Source: an uncultured Paracoccaceae bacterium
GTDB lineage: Bacteria > Pseudomonadota > Alphaproteobacteria > Rhodobacterales > Rhodobacteraceae
Reading direction: 5' to 3'
DNA length: 64,000 nt
NCBI GenBank assembly: GCA_947495295.1
Contig: CANLYJ010000001.1
Location: 1,054,001 to 1,118,000 of the forward strand
Below are positions 16,532 to 25,882 of the stretch, piece by piece. How positions within the stretch are numbered: position 1 is the stretch's first letter; the number at the start of each line of letters is the position of its first letter. The position numbers were made by a program, and so were the translations under genes. The notes below the pieces were generated by a model. It was not told the DNA's origin. It worked only from the letters and a program-made list of their open reading frames with translations, and searched no databases.

Positions 16532-18691
16532 TCAGGCGACAGCGTTGGCAAAGGCGGACCGGAAGGTTGTGGTCAACGCGCCCAACTCCGCAGTTTCGCT
16601 GCCAAATGTGACCTGATCGCCGCCCACCTTTCCAACTGTGGCCAGCGTCACCTCTGCCCTGTTGGCAGCAATCATCAGCGCCTCTGCCTGATCGAAATTG
16701 CAGGCAATCAGATAGCGCGCCTGATCTTCACCAAAAAGCGTGGCCATATCATCGCTATCCAATGTGATGCCGATGCCTGCCTCTTCGGCCAGCTCGAAAG
16801 CGGCAAGGGCCAGCCCGCCATCGCTGAGATCGGTGCAGGCTTTGATATATGCATGATTGGCGCGGATGAAGTTGCCGTTCTTTTTCTCGACCGCAAGATC
16901 GACAGGGGGCGCGTTGCCTTCGGCTCGCCCGTAAACCTCTGCCAACAAAGCGGATTGTCCCAGATGTCCGGTCGTTTCACCGACCAGTAGCAGCACATGA
17001 CCTTCGCGGATCTGACCACCGATCACATGGTCGGGATGATCGATCAACCCCACAGCACCGATTGTTGGCGTGGGCAGGATGCCGGTCCCGTCGGTTTCGT
17101 TATAAAGCGAGACGTTGCCCGACACGATAGGCATGTCGAGCGCTTTCACCGCTTCACCGATGCCTTGGATTGCGCCGACAAATTGTCCCATGATTTCAGG
17201 CTTTTCGGGGTTGCCGAAATTCATATTGTCGGTGGTCGCAAGGGGCCGCGCGCCTACGGCTGTCAGGTTGCGATAAGCCTCTGCCACGGCCTGCTTGCCG
17301 CCTTCAACAGGGTTCGCCTTGACATAGCGGGGGGTGACATCGCTGGTAAAGGCCAGCGCCTTCTGAGTGCCATGCACCCGGACGATCCCGGCACCCCAGC
17401 CCGGTGTGCGCGCCGTGTCACCCATGACCTGTTGATCGTACTGTTCGTAAACCCATTGTTTACCAGCGTAATTCGGACTGTTTATCAATGCCTCAAGCCC
17501 GTCCATCGCGCCCACCGCAGGAATATCGCCAAGTGGTGCCGCGGTTGGCGTCGGTTCCCATGGCCGGTCATATTCGGGAGCCGAGCCAGAGAGGGTGGCC
17601 AGTGGCAGGTCGGCCATGACCTTGCCATCATGTTCGACGATGAACCGGTCTTCGGCGATGGTTTCGCCGACGATGGCAAAATCGAGATCCCATTTCTCGA
17701 AAACGGCGCGGGCCGCGTCCTCCAATTCGGGTTTCAGCACCATCAGCATCCGTTCCTGGGATTCCGACAGCATCATTTCATAGGCGGTCATGTTGTCTTC
17801 GCGTTGTGGGACGGCGTTGAGGTTGAGCCGCACGCCCAGCCCGCCCTTGTCCCCCATTTCGACGGCGGAACATGTCAGGCCAGCCGCGCCCATATCCTGG
17901 ATCGAGATGACGGCACCGGTGGCCATCAATTCCAGTGTCGCTTCCATCAGTCGCTTTTCGGTAAATGGATCGCCCACTTGTACTGTTGGCCGCTTTTCTT
18001 CGATTGTGTCATCAAATTCGGCGCTTGCCATGGTGGCGCCGCCAACCCCATCACGCCCGGTTTTTGCGCCCAGATAGACAACCGGCATGCCGATGCCGGA
18101 GGCGGCGGAATAGAAAATCTTGTCCGCGTCCGCGAGGCCGGCGGCGAAGGCGTTGACCAAGCAGTTGCCATTATAAGCCGGGTCAAAACGTACTTCGCCC
18201 CCGACGGTGGGCACGCCGAAACAATTGCCGTAGCCGCCAACACCGGCCACGACGCCATTGACGAGTTGTTTGGTTTTGGGGTGGCTGGGCTCGCCGAAGG
18301 AGAGCGAGTTCATCGCCGCAATTGGCCGCGCACCCATTGTGAAAACGTCGCGCAAAATACCGCCAACGCCGGTTGCCGCCCCCTGATAGGGTTCGATGTA
18401 GCTGGGGTGGTTATGGCTTTCCATTTTGAAAACAACGGCTTGCCCATCACCAATATCAACGACACCGGCGTTTTCGCCGGGGCCGCAGATGACCTGTGGT
18501 CCTTCGGTGGGCAGGGTGCGTAGCCATTTCTTGGAAGATTTGTAGGAGCAATGTTCGTTCCACATCGCTGAAAAGATGCCAAGTTCGGTGAAGCTGGGTT
18601 CGCGCCCGATGATCTGCAGGATCTGCTTGTACTCATTCGGGCTAAGCCCATGGGCGGCGATCAGGTCTTCGGTGATTGCTGGCTCTTGCAT
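16532..18691 (-). CDS. purL: phosphoribosylformylglycinamidine synthase subunit PurL
   Basis: 719 residues, the short PurL type that works with separate PurS and PurQ (not in the window). It converts FGAR to FGAM with ATP in purine synthesis. Motifs include [35 protein letters not shown] and [25 protein letters not shown] precedes the ATG. Its leader contains the candidate small RNA described separately; a terminator lies about 70 bp before the start codon. Confidence 0.95.
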   Translation of the reverse strand: MQEPAITEDLIAAHGLSPNEYKQILQIIGREPSFTELGIFSAMWNEHCSYKSSKKWLRTLPTEGPQVICGPGENAGVVDIGDGQAVVFKMESHNHPSYIEPYQGAATGVGGILRDVFTMGARPIAAMNSLSFGEPSHPKTKQLVNGVVAGVGGYGNCFGVPTVGGEVRFDPAYNGNCLVNAFAAGLADADKIFYSAASGIGMPVVYLGAKTGRDGVGGATMASAEFDDTIEEKRPTVQVGDPFTEKRLMEATLELMATGAVISIQDMGAAGLTCSAVEMGDKGGLGVRLNLNAVPQREDNMTAYEMMLSESQERMLMVLKPELEDAARAVFEKWDLDFAIVGETIAEDRFIVEHDGKVMADLPLATLSGSAPEYDRPWEPTPTAAPLGDIPAVGAMDGLEALINSPNYAGKQWVYEQYDQQVMGDTARTPGWGAGIVRVHGTQKALAFTSDVTPRYVKANPVEGGKQAVAEAYRNLTAVGARPLATTDNMNFGNPEKPEIMGQFVGAIQGIGEAVKALDMPIVSGNVSLYNETDGTGILPTPTIGAVGLIDHPDHVIGGQIREGHVLLLVGETTGHLGQSALLAEVYGRAEGNAPPVDLAVEKKNGNFIRANHAYIKACTDLSDGGLALAAFELAEEAGIGITLDSDDMATLFGEDQARYLIACNFDQAEALMIAANRAEVTLATVGKVGGDQVTFGSETAELGALTTTFRSAFANAVA

Positions 18692-18759
18692 CTTGTCCCC
18701 TTCGGCAGTTGCGGCCTTTTAGCGGGGCCAGCCCCGGGGGGAAAGCGTGATTTGCAAAG

Positions 18760-18838
18760 AAAAAAGCCGGGCACAAGGCCCGGCGAAGTCCAACAGGGAG
18801 GTGAGGGTGATGAGCGCTTAAGCATCATCGCCCTCGAT
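18760..18838 (-). ncRNA. candidate CcsR/cuckoo-type small RNA upstream of purL
   Basis: On the minus strand a hairpin (18833-18805, GGGCGATGA pairing with TCATCACCC around TTAA) is followed by a single-stranded stretch with the anti-Shine-Dalgarno motif CACCTCCC (18803-18796). A terminator closes it: GCCGGGC/GCCCGGC (18784-18766) and TTTTTT. The predicted RNA is about 75-80 nt. Hairpin, CCUCC motif, terminator, and an RpoH-like promoter match the layout I know for the CcsR or cuckoo family of Rhodobacter. An alternative reading is an attenuator in the purL leader. Confidence 0.55.
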
Positions 18839-18843
18839 AGATG

Positions 18844-18872
18844 AGATAGGGTGCGATATTTGACCATTCAAG
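18844..18872 (-). promoter_or_regulatory. RpoH-type promoter for the candidate sRNA
   Basis: On the minus strand CTTGAA (18872-18867), 15 bp, then CCCTATCT (18851-18844) resembles the heat-shock sigma consensus CTTGAA / CCCCATNT. It would start transcription about seven bases before the first hairpin. An overlapping housekeeping-type pair TTGTCT (18885-18880), 17 bp, CAAATA (18862-18857) would start the RNA slightly earlier. Confidence 0.45.
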
Positions 18873-19026
18873 AAAAAACAGACAATTAAGATTGCAAGGC
18901 CGATATGCGTGTGGTGCATAGCTTTTGATCACCGCACGTTTGGGTTGAGGCGGGCACTGTGCGGTGCGATTGACCAAACCGGCACCGAATCAATGTTTAA
19001 GGTCTTATTTTTATAGAAAATACGTT

Positions 19027-19064
19027 GTCGGCAAAGCGTCGGCCAAACGTCGGACTTGCGTCGG
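19027..19064. repeat. four GTCGG units at exact 11-bp spacing (intergenic)
   Basis: GTCGG occurs at 19027, 19038, 19049 and 19060, each separated by six bases, in the 459-bp gap between purL and the 689-residue gene. The remainder of that gap is AT-rich (18880-19025) with no credible open frame. An array of the same unit and spacing occurs inside the DUF1697 gene at 61141. The 11-bp period places each unit on the same face of the helix, as for a multimeric protein-binding site. Confidence 0.55.
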
Positions 19065-19150
19065 ACCCCACCGTAGGTTGCCCCCCCGGATGAACGGAGC
19101 GCGCGGTGTAGTGTGAATTTTGGGTTAAGCGCGCCCTTGTCCGATACGGC

Positions 19151-21220
19151 CTATCTGTTGGCAAAAATCTCGACCGCGCGTTCCTGGAATTTCTTTTCCT
19201 CAAACGGGTTGTCCTGCCCATAGATTTCGACCCAACCCGCAGCGTGGGATTGAACGTCGCCACCGCTGAACCGTGCAGGCTGGTCAAGGTAGAACCCGCC
19301 CGTGCCGATCAGGCAATTGCCGTATTCCGCGCGCAGCTGATCGCAGATGCGTTTCAGTTCCACCAGGAACGCGCGGCGTTCTTCGGGCGTTTGATGGGTG
19401 CGGGTTTCAACATCGTCCGGCAGGAAGGCTGACAGGAAGTCGCCGCCTTTCTGGCGTTCGACATCACCAATTGTGTAATTTGGGACATAGGCAAAATTGG
19501 CACGGATCTGAAATTCGCCTTCGCCTGAATCGCGAACGGTTACGCCGATGATTTTACATTTGGTTGCAATTTCGACGAGCGTATCGGCGCAATAGGGGGC
19601 CATTTCGCGCGGTGCCCGCATCATTGCGTAGCTGTGATGCTGTTCTTCGGGTGGCATTGCCTCGCCATTTTGCAGCAGGTCATCCAATGTCAGCCGCGTT
19701 GAAAAGCTGACCCGCCGTTCGCGGTTCAGGTCTGTCTGGCTGACCTTGCTTGCAATGTCATTGGTATCCATGATCAGATCGCCGAAACTGCGCCTTCCGC
19801 CGGAGATTTTGGAGGGTGCGGCGGTGGTTGTTTCAGCTTCTGACAGGATCATCGTTTCGGGCAGAATAGCGCGGTAGTCACCACCGGACGCGGCTGCGAC
19901 AATATCGGTGTAGATCTTGACGATTTCGGCTTCGCGCGCCTCTGGTGTGCCTGTCAGGATGATGTCATGCGCTGGCACATGGATATTTGTCACCTTTGAT
20001 GGTGCGTCGAACGGCGTTGCCGGAATATCGCCGACCAAAACGGCACTGGCGGCCCGTGCCGTGATCAGGTTTGTGTCGGCGCTGACCCCCAGGGTTTCCT
20101 TGAACCAAGTGTCAAACCGGTCGAAACCTTTATCCTGTCCAAAGAGCAGATTGCCGTCGAGCGTATTACCGCCCTTCGCCCCATCCCATGCGGCCCAGCT
20201 TTCGTCGGGTTTGCGAAAGGGCGTGGTGTTGCATTCGAAGCGGGTTCTTTCCCCGTCAATTATCACCTCTTGGCGTTGGTTTTCGTAACCTTGCACTGCC
20301 TCGAAACTCGCGGTGCCGATATTGCCTGTCAGGGCGGGGGCGCTGCTGCCGATCATCGCGATGTGGGCAATGTTCACATCGGGACCAGCGTGGATATGCC
20401 ACATCATGCGCGCGCTGCGGCTTTGTAGTGTCAGGTAAAGCGGCGCGCTGGTATCAGTGACAATGACGTCGATCACCCGCATCGTGCCACGGTGGATTTT
20501 CATCATGCCGATGCCGTGCCCGTCTTCGAGCGCTTCTTCGGTATGGTCTTCGATAGTTTTATAAATCGCGGCGTTGTCGATGATCTGGATTGGCGCATTG
20601 GCGTGGCCGGTATCGACATTGACGCTGATCAGCTTTTCATCCGCCCCGGCGGGGCGCAGCTGACAGGTTTCGTTCATGTCATAGTTATCGATGTCCCAAT
20701 GGCTGCTGTTGGGGCCGCTGGGTTGGAAACCTGCAAGGATGGTGTCGATGGCAACCGGTGTGCCGCTTTGCGTGGCGGCATGCCCGGCACCGACAATGGT
20801 TCCCATCCGGTCCATGTTGATGGGCGCGGTCGGCGCGGCGGGTCTTGCATCAAGTGGGGCGACCAGGTTTGCCTTTCGTGCGGCCTCAGCCTCGGCCAGG
20901 GTGATTTCGTGCCGATCCTCCTGGGCTTCGATCGCGGAGCCGAGCATGATGTCGTAGCCAATCCCGGATGGAATGAGTTCGCCATCGGAGATTTTTGTTG
21001 TGATTGATGCGATTTTTTCGCCGACACTGCCAAGCAGGTCGGATTTTGCCAAACCGATAGCGCCAACGCTGAGCAACATCGCCAGCCCACCGAAGAATAC
21101 GCAGCCAGCAATCAGTTTGCTGTTTCCGCCGGACTGGATTGGGCCGTCATCCTGTTGCGGCGCACCTCTTTGGCCTTCGATCCGTTTGAGACGCTCCGCG
21201 AAATCGCCGCCCTTGTTCAT
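19151..21220 (-). CDS. large single-pass membrane protein of unknown function
   Basis: 689 residues. A short charged N-terminus is followed by one transmembrane helix at about residues 36-58 (LIAGCVFFGGLAMLLSVG), and the remaining 630 residues should face the periplasm. I recognise no domain, catalytic motif or repeat. Cysteines are few and scattered (for example near MAPYCADTLVEIATKCK), which might form disulfides. The reading frame is intact and codon use matches its neighbours. It is a lone gene between purL and a LysR gene, with no shared operon evidence. Likely a lineage-specific conserved hypothetical. Confidence 0.75.
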   Translation of the reverse strand: MNKGGDFAERLKRIEGQRGAPQQDDGPIQSGGNSKLIAGCVFFGGLAMLLSVGAIGLAKSDLLGSVGEKIASITTKISDGELIPSGIGYDIMLGSAIEAQEDRHEITLAEAEAARKANLVAPLDARPAAPTAPINMDRMGTIVGAGHAATQSGTPVAIDTILAGFQPSGPNSSHWDIDNYDMNETCQLRPAGADEKLISVNVDTGHANAPIQIIDNAAIYKTIEDHTEEALEDGHGIGMMKIHRGTMRVIDVIVTDTSAPLYLTLQSRSARMMWHIHAGPDVNIAHIAMIGSSAPALTGNIGTASFEAVQGYENQRQEVIIDGERTRFECNTTPFRKPDESWAAWDGAKGGNTLDGNLLFGQDKGFDRFDTWFKETLGVSADTNLITARAASAVLVGDIPATPFDAPSKVTNIHVPAHDIILTGTPEAREAEIVKIYTDIVAAASGGDYRAILPETMILSEAETTTAAPSKISGGRRSFGDLIMDTNDIASKVSQTDLNRERRVSFSTRLTLDDLLQNGEAMPPEEQHHSYAMMRAPREMAPYCADTLVEIATKCKIIGVTVRDSGEGEFQIRANFAYVPNYTIGDVERQKGGDFLSAFLPDDVETRTHQTPEERRAFLVELKRICDQLRAEYGNCLIGTGGFYLDQPARFSGGDVQSHAAGWVEIYGQDNPFEEKKFQERAVEIFANR

Positions 21221-21328
21221 TCTTGGTTACCCCTGGTTGTGTTTGTTTGGACCTAGGTATCCAATCGGACAAAAATATGAACATTTTGCGGAATCTGTGG
21301 ATGCCGCCGGGGCAGGTTCCCCGTCACA

Positions 21329-22234
21329 TCACGGCAGGGTTGTTTCCCTGATCTTGCGCCTGTGGGCAAAGATTTCTTCTTGCACGAAATCCCGGAACGC
21401 GCTGATCCGTTTGGATTGCCGCAATTCTTCGGGATAGGCGAGGAAAACGGGGACTTCGCCGGATTCCAGGTCCGGCAGGATGCGCACCAGATCCGGAAAA
21501 TCCTCGGTCACGTAGTCGGGCAGGACGCCGACGCCGATATTGTTCAGGATGCCCTGTAGCACGCCAAAGTAGTTGTTGACCGTGAACAGGTTCGGGATGT
21601 CATAGGTCATCAGGTGCTGTACCAGTGTCGCCCCGGCGGCAACCTGGATCGAATTGAGGCTTTGGCAGATCAGCCGGTGATTGCTGATTTCTTCGATATC
21701 GTTGATCTGTCCGTTTTTTTGCAAGTATTCGCGGGACGCATAAAGCCGCATCCGCACCGACATCAGCCGTTTGCGGATCAGGTCGGCCTGTGACGGTTCT
21801 TTCATACGGATTGCGACATCTGCCTCGCGCATGGGCAGGTCCAGCACCCGTTCTTCGAGCATCAGATCGATTTTCAGGTCCGGATATTGTTCGTAAAGCT
21901 TGGGCAGTCGCGGGGCGAGCCAGAGCGTGCCGAAACCGGTGGTCGTGGTGACGCGCAATTCGCCGAACACTTCCTCTTCACTGTCGCGAATGCGGGCGGA
22001 GGCAGCCTCTAGCCGTTTGTTCATGGATTTGGTGGCATCGAACAGCAACTCGCCCTGTTCGGTCAGGATCAGCCCGCGCGCGTGTCTGTGAAACAGCGTG
22101 GTGTTCAGTGATTCTTCGAGTGCCCGGATTTGCCGTGACACAGCAGATTGCGACAAATGCAGCGTGTCACCTGCATGGGTGAGCGATCCGGCGTCAGCGA
22201 CGGCGTGAAATATTCTTAGTTTGTCCCAGTCCAT
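21329..22234 (-). CDS. LysR-family transcriptional regulator
   Basis: 301 residues with the winged helix MDWDKLRIFHAVADAGSLTH and HLSQSAVSRQIRALEESLNT, followed by the effector domain. The start is the ATG at 22234. It is divergent from the IorAB fusion gene, whose 160-bp upstream region holds two inverted repeats, so autoregulation and control of ior are possible. The sequence belongs to a subgroup common in Rhodobacterales beside varied genes, so the regulatory target is not certain. Confidence 0.85.
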   Translation of the reverse strand: MDWDKLRIFHAVADAGSLTHAGDTLHLSQSAVSRQIRALEESLNTTLFHRHARGLILTEQGELLFDATKSMNKRLEAASARIRDSEEEVFGELRVTTTTGFGTLWLAPRLPKLYEQYPDLKIDLMLEERVLDLPMREADVAIRMKEPSQADLIRKRLMSVRMRLYASREYLQKNGQINDIEEISNHRLICQSLNSIQVAAGATLVQHLMTYDIPNLFTVNNYFGVLQGILNNIGVGVLPDYVTEDFPDLVRILPDLESGEVPVFLAYPEELRQSKRISAFRDFVQEEIFAHRRKIRETTLP

Positions 22235-22333
22235 AAGTCCCTGCCGCCGTCGTTGTTATCGCTCACATTAGCAGATCATTACGCGATGTCGCCATTTGCT
22301 TGCAAACAGGATGCGCGACAAATTTCCACTTTG

Positions 22334-22377
22334 TAGGTCAGTATTTTTGACCTATAGTTACGTCAAGTGATTTGACG
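22334..22377. promoter_or_regulatory. two inverted repeats upstream of the IorAB gene
   Basis: TAGGTCA-N7-TGACCTA (22334-22354) is a perfect seven-base inverted repeat. CGTCAA-N5-TTGACG (22361-22377) is a perfect six-base one. They lie 16-60 bp before the IorAB start codon and share the GTCA core. This is consistent with tandem dimer sites of a regulator; the adjacent LysR protein is one candidate. Confidence 0.45.
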
Positions 22378-22393
22378 CGCGGGGAGGTGCGAG

Positions 22394-25300
22394 ATGACCC
22401 ATCAAGATGTATCCCTAAACGACCGGTATGACCTTGAGAAATCGCCTGTTTTGCTGAATGGCACGCAGGCGCTGGTCCGGTTGATGCTGATGCAGCGCGC
22501 GCGGGATGCAAAGGCAGGGCTGAATACCGGCGGCTATGTCACGGGTTATCGCGGGTCCCCTTTGGGCGCTGTCGACCAGCAGATGACCCGCGCCAAGGAT
22601 GTTTTGGACCCCGCGCAGGTCCAGTTTCAACTGGGATTGAACGAGGATCTCGCGGCGACTGCCCTGTGGGGATCGCAGCAGGCCGAATTGCGCGGTGAGG
22701 GCAAGTATGACGGTGTCTTTGGCCTGTGGTATGGCAAGGGCCCCGGCGTCGACCGCACCGGTGATGTCATGCGCCATGCCAATATGGCAGGCACCAGCCC
22801 GCATGGCGGGGTGATCATGGCGATGGGCGATGATCATACCGGCGAAAGTTCTACCACATTGCACCAGTCTGATTGGGCCATGGTCGATGCCTATATGCCG
22901 ATCGTGTCGCCGGCCGGTGTGCAAGAGATTTTGGATTACGGCCTATATGCCTGGGAATTGTCGCGCTACGCAGGCGTCTGGGTTGGGCTGAAGACGATGA
23001 AGGACACGATTGAGGTCACATCAGTCGTTGATGGTGATCCGCATCGATTGTCATTTGTGAAGCCCGATATGGAATTGCCCGAGGGTGGATTGAACATTCG
23101 TCTGGTTGATACGCCGCAGCTGCAGGAAGCGCGGATGATTGACCATAAACGCTTTGCCGCTGAGGCGTTTTCGCGCGCCAACAAGATGGATCACCGCAAA
23201 TGGGGCAAGCCGGGGGCCAAAGTGGGTTTTGTCGCCGCTGGCAAGAACTGGCTGGATTTGCAGCATGCCCTGTCGCTGTTGAATATTGATGCGACTGAGG
23301 CGGAGCGGTTGGGCATCACTACCTATAAGGTAGGCCAGGTTTGGCCGCTGGACATGATGTCATTCCATGAATGGGCGGAAGGGCTGGACCTGATTGTTGT
23401 CGTTGAGGAAAAGCGCAAGCTGATCGAGGTGCAGGTCAAAGAAGCGATCTTTGATGATCGTCGTGGTCGCCGTGTTTATGGGTGGCATAAGGGCGATGAG
23501 CATTCTGAAGGCCGCCGGGAGGAGGTATTTCCGACCAAGGCCGCCCTTGACCCGATCTGGATTGCCGAAAAGGTTGGCGGGATTTTGGTGGAAGAGGGCT
23601 GCGCATCCGATGGTGTGCAGGCCGGGCTGGTCGCATTGTCAGAAGCGCGCCGCGCCGACAATGCGCCCGAGATCGCGGCGCGTTTGCCCTATTTCTGTTC
23701 AGGCTGTCCGCATAATTCATCAACCAAAGTGCCAGAAGGGTCCCGCGCCTATGCCGGGATCGGCTGCCATTACATGGTGCAGTGGATGGATCGGGACACG
23801 GTTGGCTTTACCCAGATGGGTGGCGAGGGGGCCAATTGGGTCGGCGAGGCCCCGTTTTCTACCCGCGACCATGTGTTTCAGAACTTGGGCGATGGCACCT
23901 ACAACCATTCCGGCGTGCAGGCCATTCGGTTCGCGCTGATGGCAGGCACGAATATCACCTACAAAATCCTGTATAATGACGCGGTCGCGATGACCGGCGG
24001 GCAGGGCAATGATGGGGGCCTAACCGCTGATCAGATTTGCCGCGAGTTGCAGGCCATGGGCGTGCGCAATGTCGCACTTGTCTATGATGAGAAGGAAGAT
24101 GTTGATCTGGCCCGGTTCCCGAAGGGATTGGATGTGCATGAGCGGGCAGACATGCCTGCGGTGCAGGAGAAATTCAGCAAATACAAAGGCGTGTCAGCCA
24201 TTGTGTATGTGCAGACCTGTGCGGCTGAAAAGCGTCGTCGCCGTAAACGCGGCCAGTTTCCTGATCCTGACAAGCGCGTCTTTATCAACACGGATGTCTG
24301 TGAAGGCTGCGGCGATTGCGGTGTGCAGTCGAACTGCGTGTCGATTGTCCCGGTTGAAACGGAACTGGGCCGCAAGCGGGCGATTGATCAATCGTCCTGC
24401 AACAAGGATTTTTCCTGTGTGAACGGGTTCTGCCCGTCATTTGTCACGATTGAGGGGGCGCAAATCCGCAAGGAGGCGACGGCGGATGTCGACCTACCGG
24501 ATATGCCGGACCCGGAACTGCCGGTGATTGAGGGCACGCATAACGTGGTGATCACCGGCGTCGGTGGCACGGGTGTTGTAACGATTGGTGCCGTGATGGC
24601 GATGGCCGCCCATATGGATGGCAAAGGTGCGGGCATGATGGAGATGGCCGGGCTGGCCCAAAAGGGTGGCGCAGTGCATATCCATTGCCGGATTGCGGAG
24701 GAGCCGGGTGATATCAGCGCGATCCGGGTTGCGACCGGTGAATGTGATGCGCTGATTGGTGGTGATCTGGTTGTCAGCGCTGGGGCCAAGACGATCGGGC
24801 TGATGAAAACCGGGCGCACGAAAGGTGTTGTGAATAGCCACGAGATTATCACCGGTGATTTCACCCGGAATACCGAGTTCAAGCTGCCGAGCGATCAGTT
24901 GCAGGTGGCCTTGCAGGCGCGTCTGGGTGAGGGGCTTGCGCTTTTTGATGCCTCTGATCTGGCCAAGGCGCTGCTGGGCGACAGTATTTATTCCAACATG
25001 ATGATCTTTGGCGCGGTTTGGCAGATGGGGGCGATCCCGCTGAGCTATGAAGCGATTATTGGCGCGATTGAGCTGAATGGCGCTGCTGTGAACCGCAATA
25101 TTCGCGCGTTCGAATTGGGGCGGTGGGCGTATCTGCACCCCAAGGATGCAGCCGCACTTTTGACCCCGAATGTGGTGCAATTGCCCAAATCGCTGGATGA
25201 GAAGATCGCGTTTCGTGAGGCGCGATTGGTGGATTATCAGGGCAAGCGATTGGCCAAACGCTATCGCAAGCTGGTCGATCAGTTTCAGGATGCACCTTTG

Positions 25301-25810
25301 CGCGAGGCCGTGGCCAAGGGATATCATAAGTTACTGGCCTATAAGGATGAATACGAGGTTGCGCGCCTGCTGAGTGAGACGCAGGAAAAAGCCGCGGCGG
25401 AGTTTGATGGCGATCTGAAACTGACCTATCATCTGGCCCCGCCGATGCTGTCCAAAACTGGCCCGGATGGTCGTCCGATGAAAAAGCAATACGGTGCGCG
25501 GATGGCGGGAATGTTCCCGAAACTCGCGAAACTGAAATTCCTGCGCGGCACCCCGTTTGATCCGTTTGGGCGCACTACAGAACGCCGGATGGAGCGGGCG
25601 CTGATCCGTGAATACGAGAGCGATATGGCGGAATTACAGCAGATCATTCGCCCCGAGACGCGAGATGCGGCTGTGGCGCTGGCGGCGCTGCCCCTGGACA
25701 TTCGCGGGTTCGGCCCTGTGAAGGATGCCAATGCCCGCAAGGCGGCCAAACGGCGCGAGGAATTGCTGGCCGTGCTGCGCGCCGCGCCCATGCAACAGGC
25801 CGCAGAGTGA
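22394..25810 (+). CDS. indolepyruvate ferredoxin oxidoreductase, fused alpha-beta form
   Basis: 1138 residues. It oxidatively decarboxylates aryl pyruvates, from transamination of aromatic amino acids, to acyl-CoA with ferredoxin as acceptor. Order of parts: N-terminal pyrimidine-binding domain (GGYVTGYRGSPLGAVD near residue 45), FCSGCPHNSS and the ThDP region (GQGNDGGLTADQIC), a ferredoxin-like segment CEGCGDCGVQSNC about residue 637, then the gamma-type domain GVGGTGVVTIGAVMA, as in IorB. The fusion of both subunits is the usual alphaproteobacterial form. GGGGAGGTGCGAG precedes the ATG. Confidence 0.93.
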   Translation: MTHQDVSLNDRYDLEKSPVLLNGTQALVRLMLMQRARDAKAGLNTGGYVTGYRGSPLGAVDQQMTRAKDVLDPAQVQFQLGLNEDLAATALWGSQQAELRGEGKYDGVFGLWYGKGPGVDRTGDVMRHANMAGTSPHGGVIMAMGDDHTGESSTTLHQSDWAMVDAYMPIVSPAGVQEILDYGLYAWELSRYAGVWVGLKTMKDTIEVTSVVDGDPHRLSFVKPDMELPEGGLNIRLVDTPQLQEARMIDHKRFAAEAFSRANKMDHRKWGKPGAKVGFVAAGKNWLDLQHALSLLNIDATEAERLGITTYKVGQVWPLDMMSFHEWAEGLDLIVVVEEKRKLIEVQVKEAIFDDRRGRRVYGWHKGDEHSEGRREEVFPTKAALDPIWIAEKVGGILVEEGCASDGVQAGLVALSEARRADNAPEIAARLPYFCSGCPHNSSTKVPEGSRAYAGIGCHYMVQWMDRDTVGFTQMGGEGANWVGEAPFSTRDHVFQNLGDGTYNHSGVQAIRFALMAGTNITYKILYNDAVAMTGGQGNDGGLTADQICRELQAMGVRNVALVYDEKEDVDLARFPKGLDVHERADMPAVQEKFSKYKGVSAIVYVQTCAAEKRRRRKRGQFPDPDKRVFINTDVCEGCGDCGVQSNCVSIVPVETELGRKRAIDQSSCNKDFSCVNGFCPSFVTIEGAQIRKEATADVDLPDMPDPELPVIEGTHNVVITGVGGTGVVTIGAVMAMAAHMDGKGAGMMEMAGLAQKGGAVHIHCRIAEEPGDISAIRVATGECDALIGGDLVVSAGAKTIGLMKTGRTKGVVNSHEIITGDFTRNTEFKLPSDQLQVALQARLGEGLALFDASDLAKALLGDSIYSNMMIFGAVWQMGAIPLSYEAIIGAIELNGAAVNRNIRAFELGRWAYLHPKDAAALLTPNVVQLPKSLDEKIAFREARLVDYQGKRLAKRYRKLVDQFQDAPLREAVAKGYHKLLAYKDEYEVARLLSETQEKAAAEFDGDLKLTYHLAPPMLSKTGPDGRPMKKQYGARMAGMFPKLAKLKFLRGTPFDPFGRTTERRMERALIREYESDMAELQQIIRPETRDAAVALAALPLDIRGFGPVKDANARKAAKRREELLAVLRAAPMQQAAE

Positions 25811-25882
25811 CACAGGATTGTCATTAGATTGTCGTTTGTCCGCGATAGGCACACGCAACTTTGACAATTCAGGCCGCTTTTC

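Noticed and set aside
16997-18523. Plus-strand frame of 508 codons opposite purL
   Set aside because: purL on the other strand has full domain support; the antisense frame has odd composition (many His, Cys) and no ribosome-binding site.
18661-18867. 68-codon minus-strand frame over the sRNA and the purL start
   Set aside because: It crosses the terminator and the purL start, is proline-rich and serine-rich, and has no Shine-Dalgarno sequence.
18692-19150. Searched for a tRNA or riboswitch in the purL gap
   Set aside because: No cloverleaf arms with GGTTCGA-type T-loop and no known purine-riboswitch core were seen; only the sRNA candidate and the GTCGG array.
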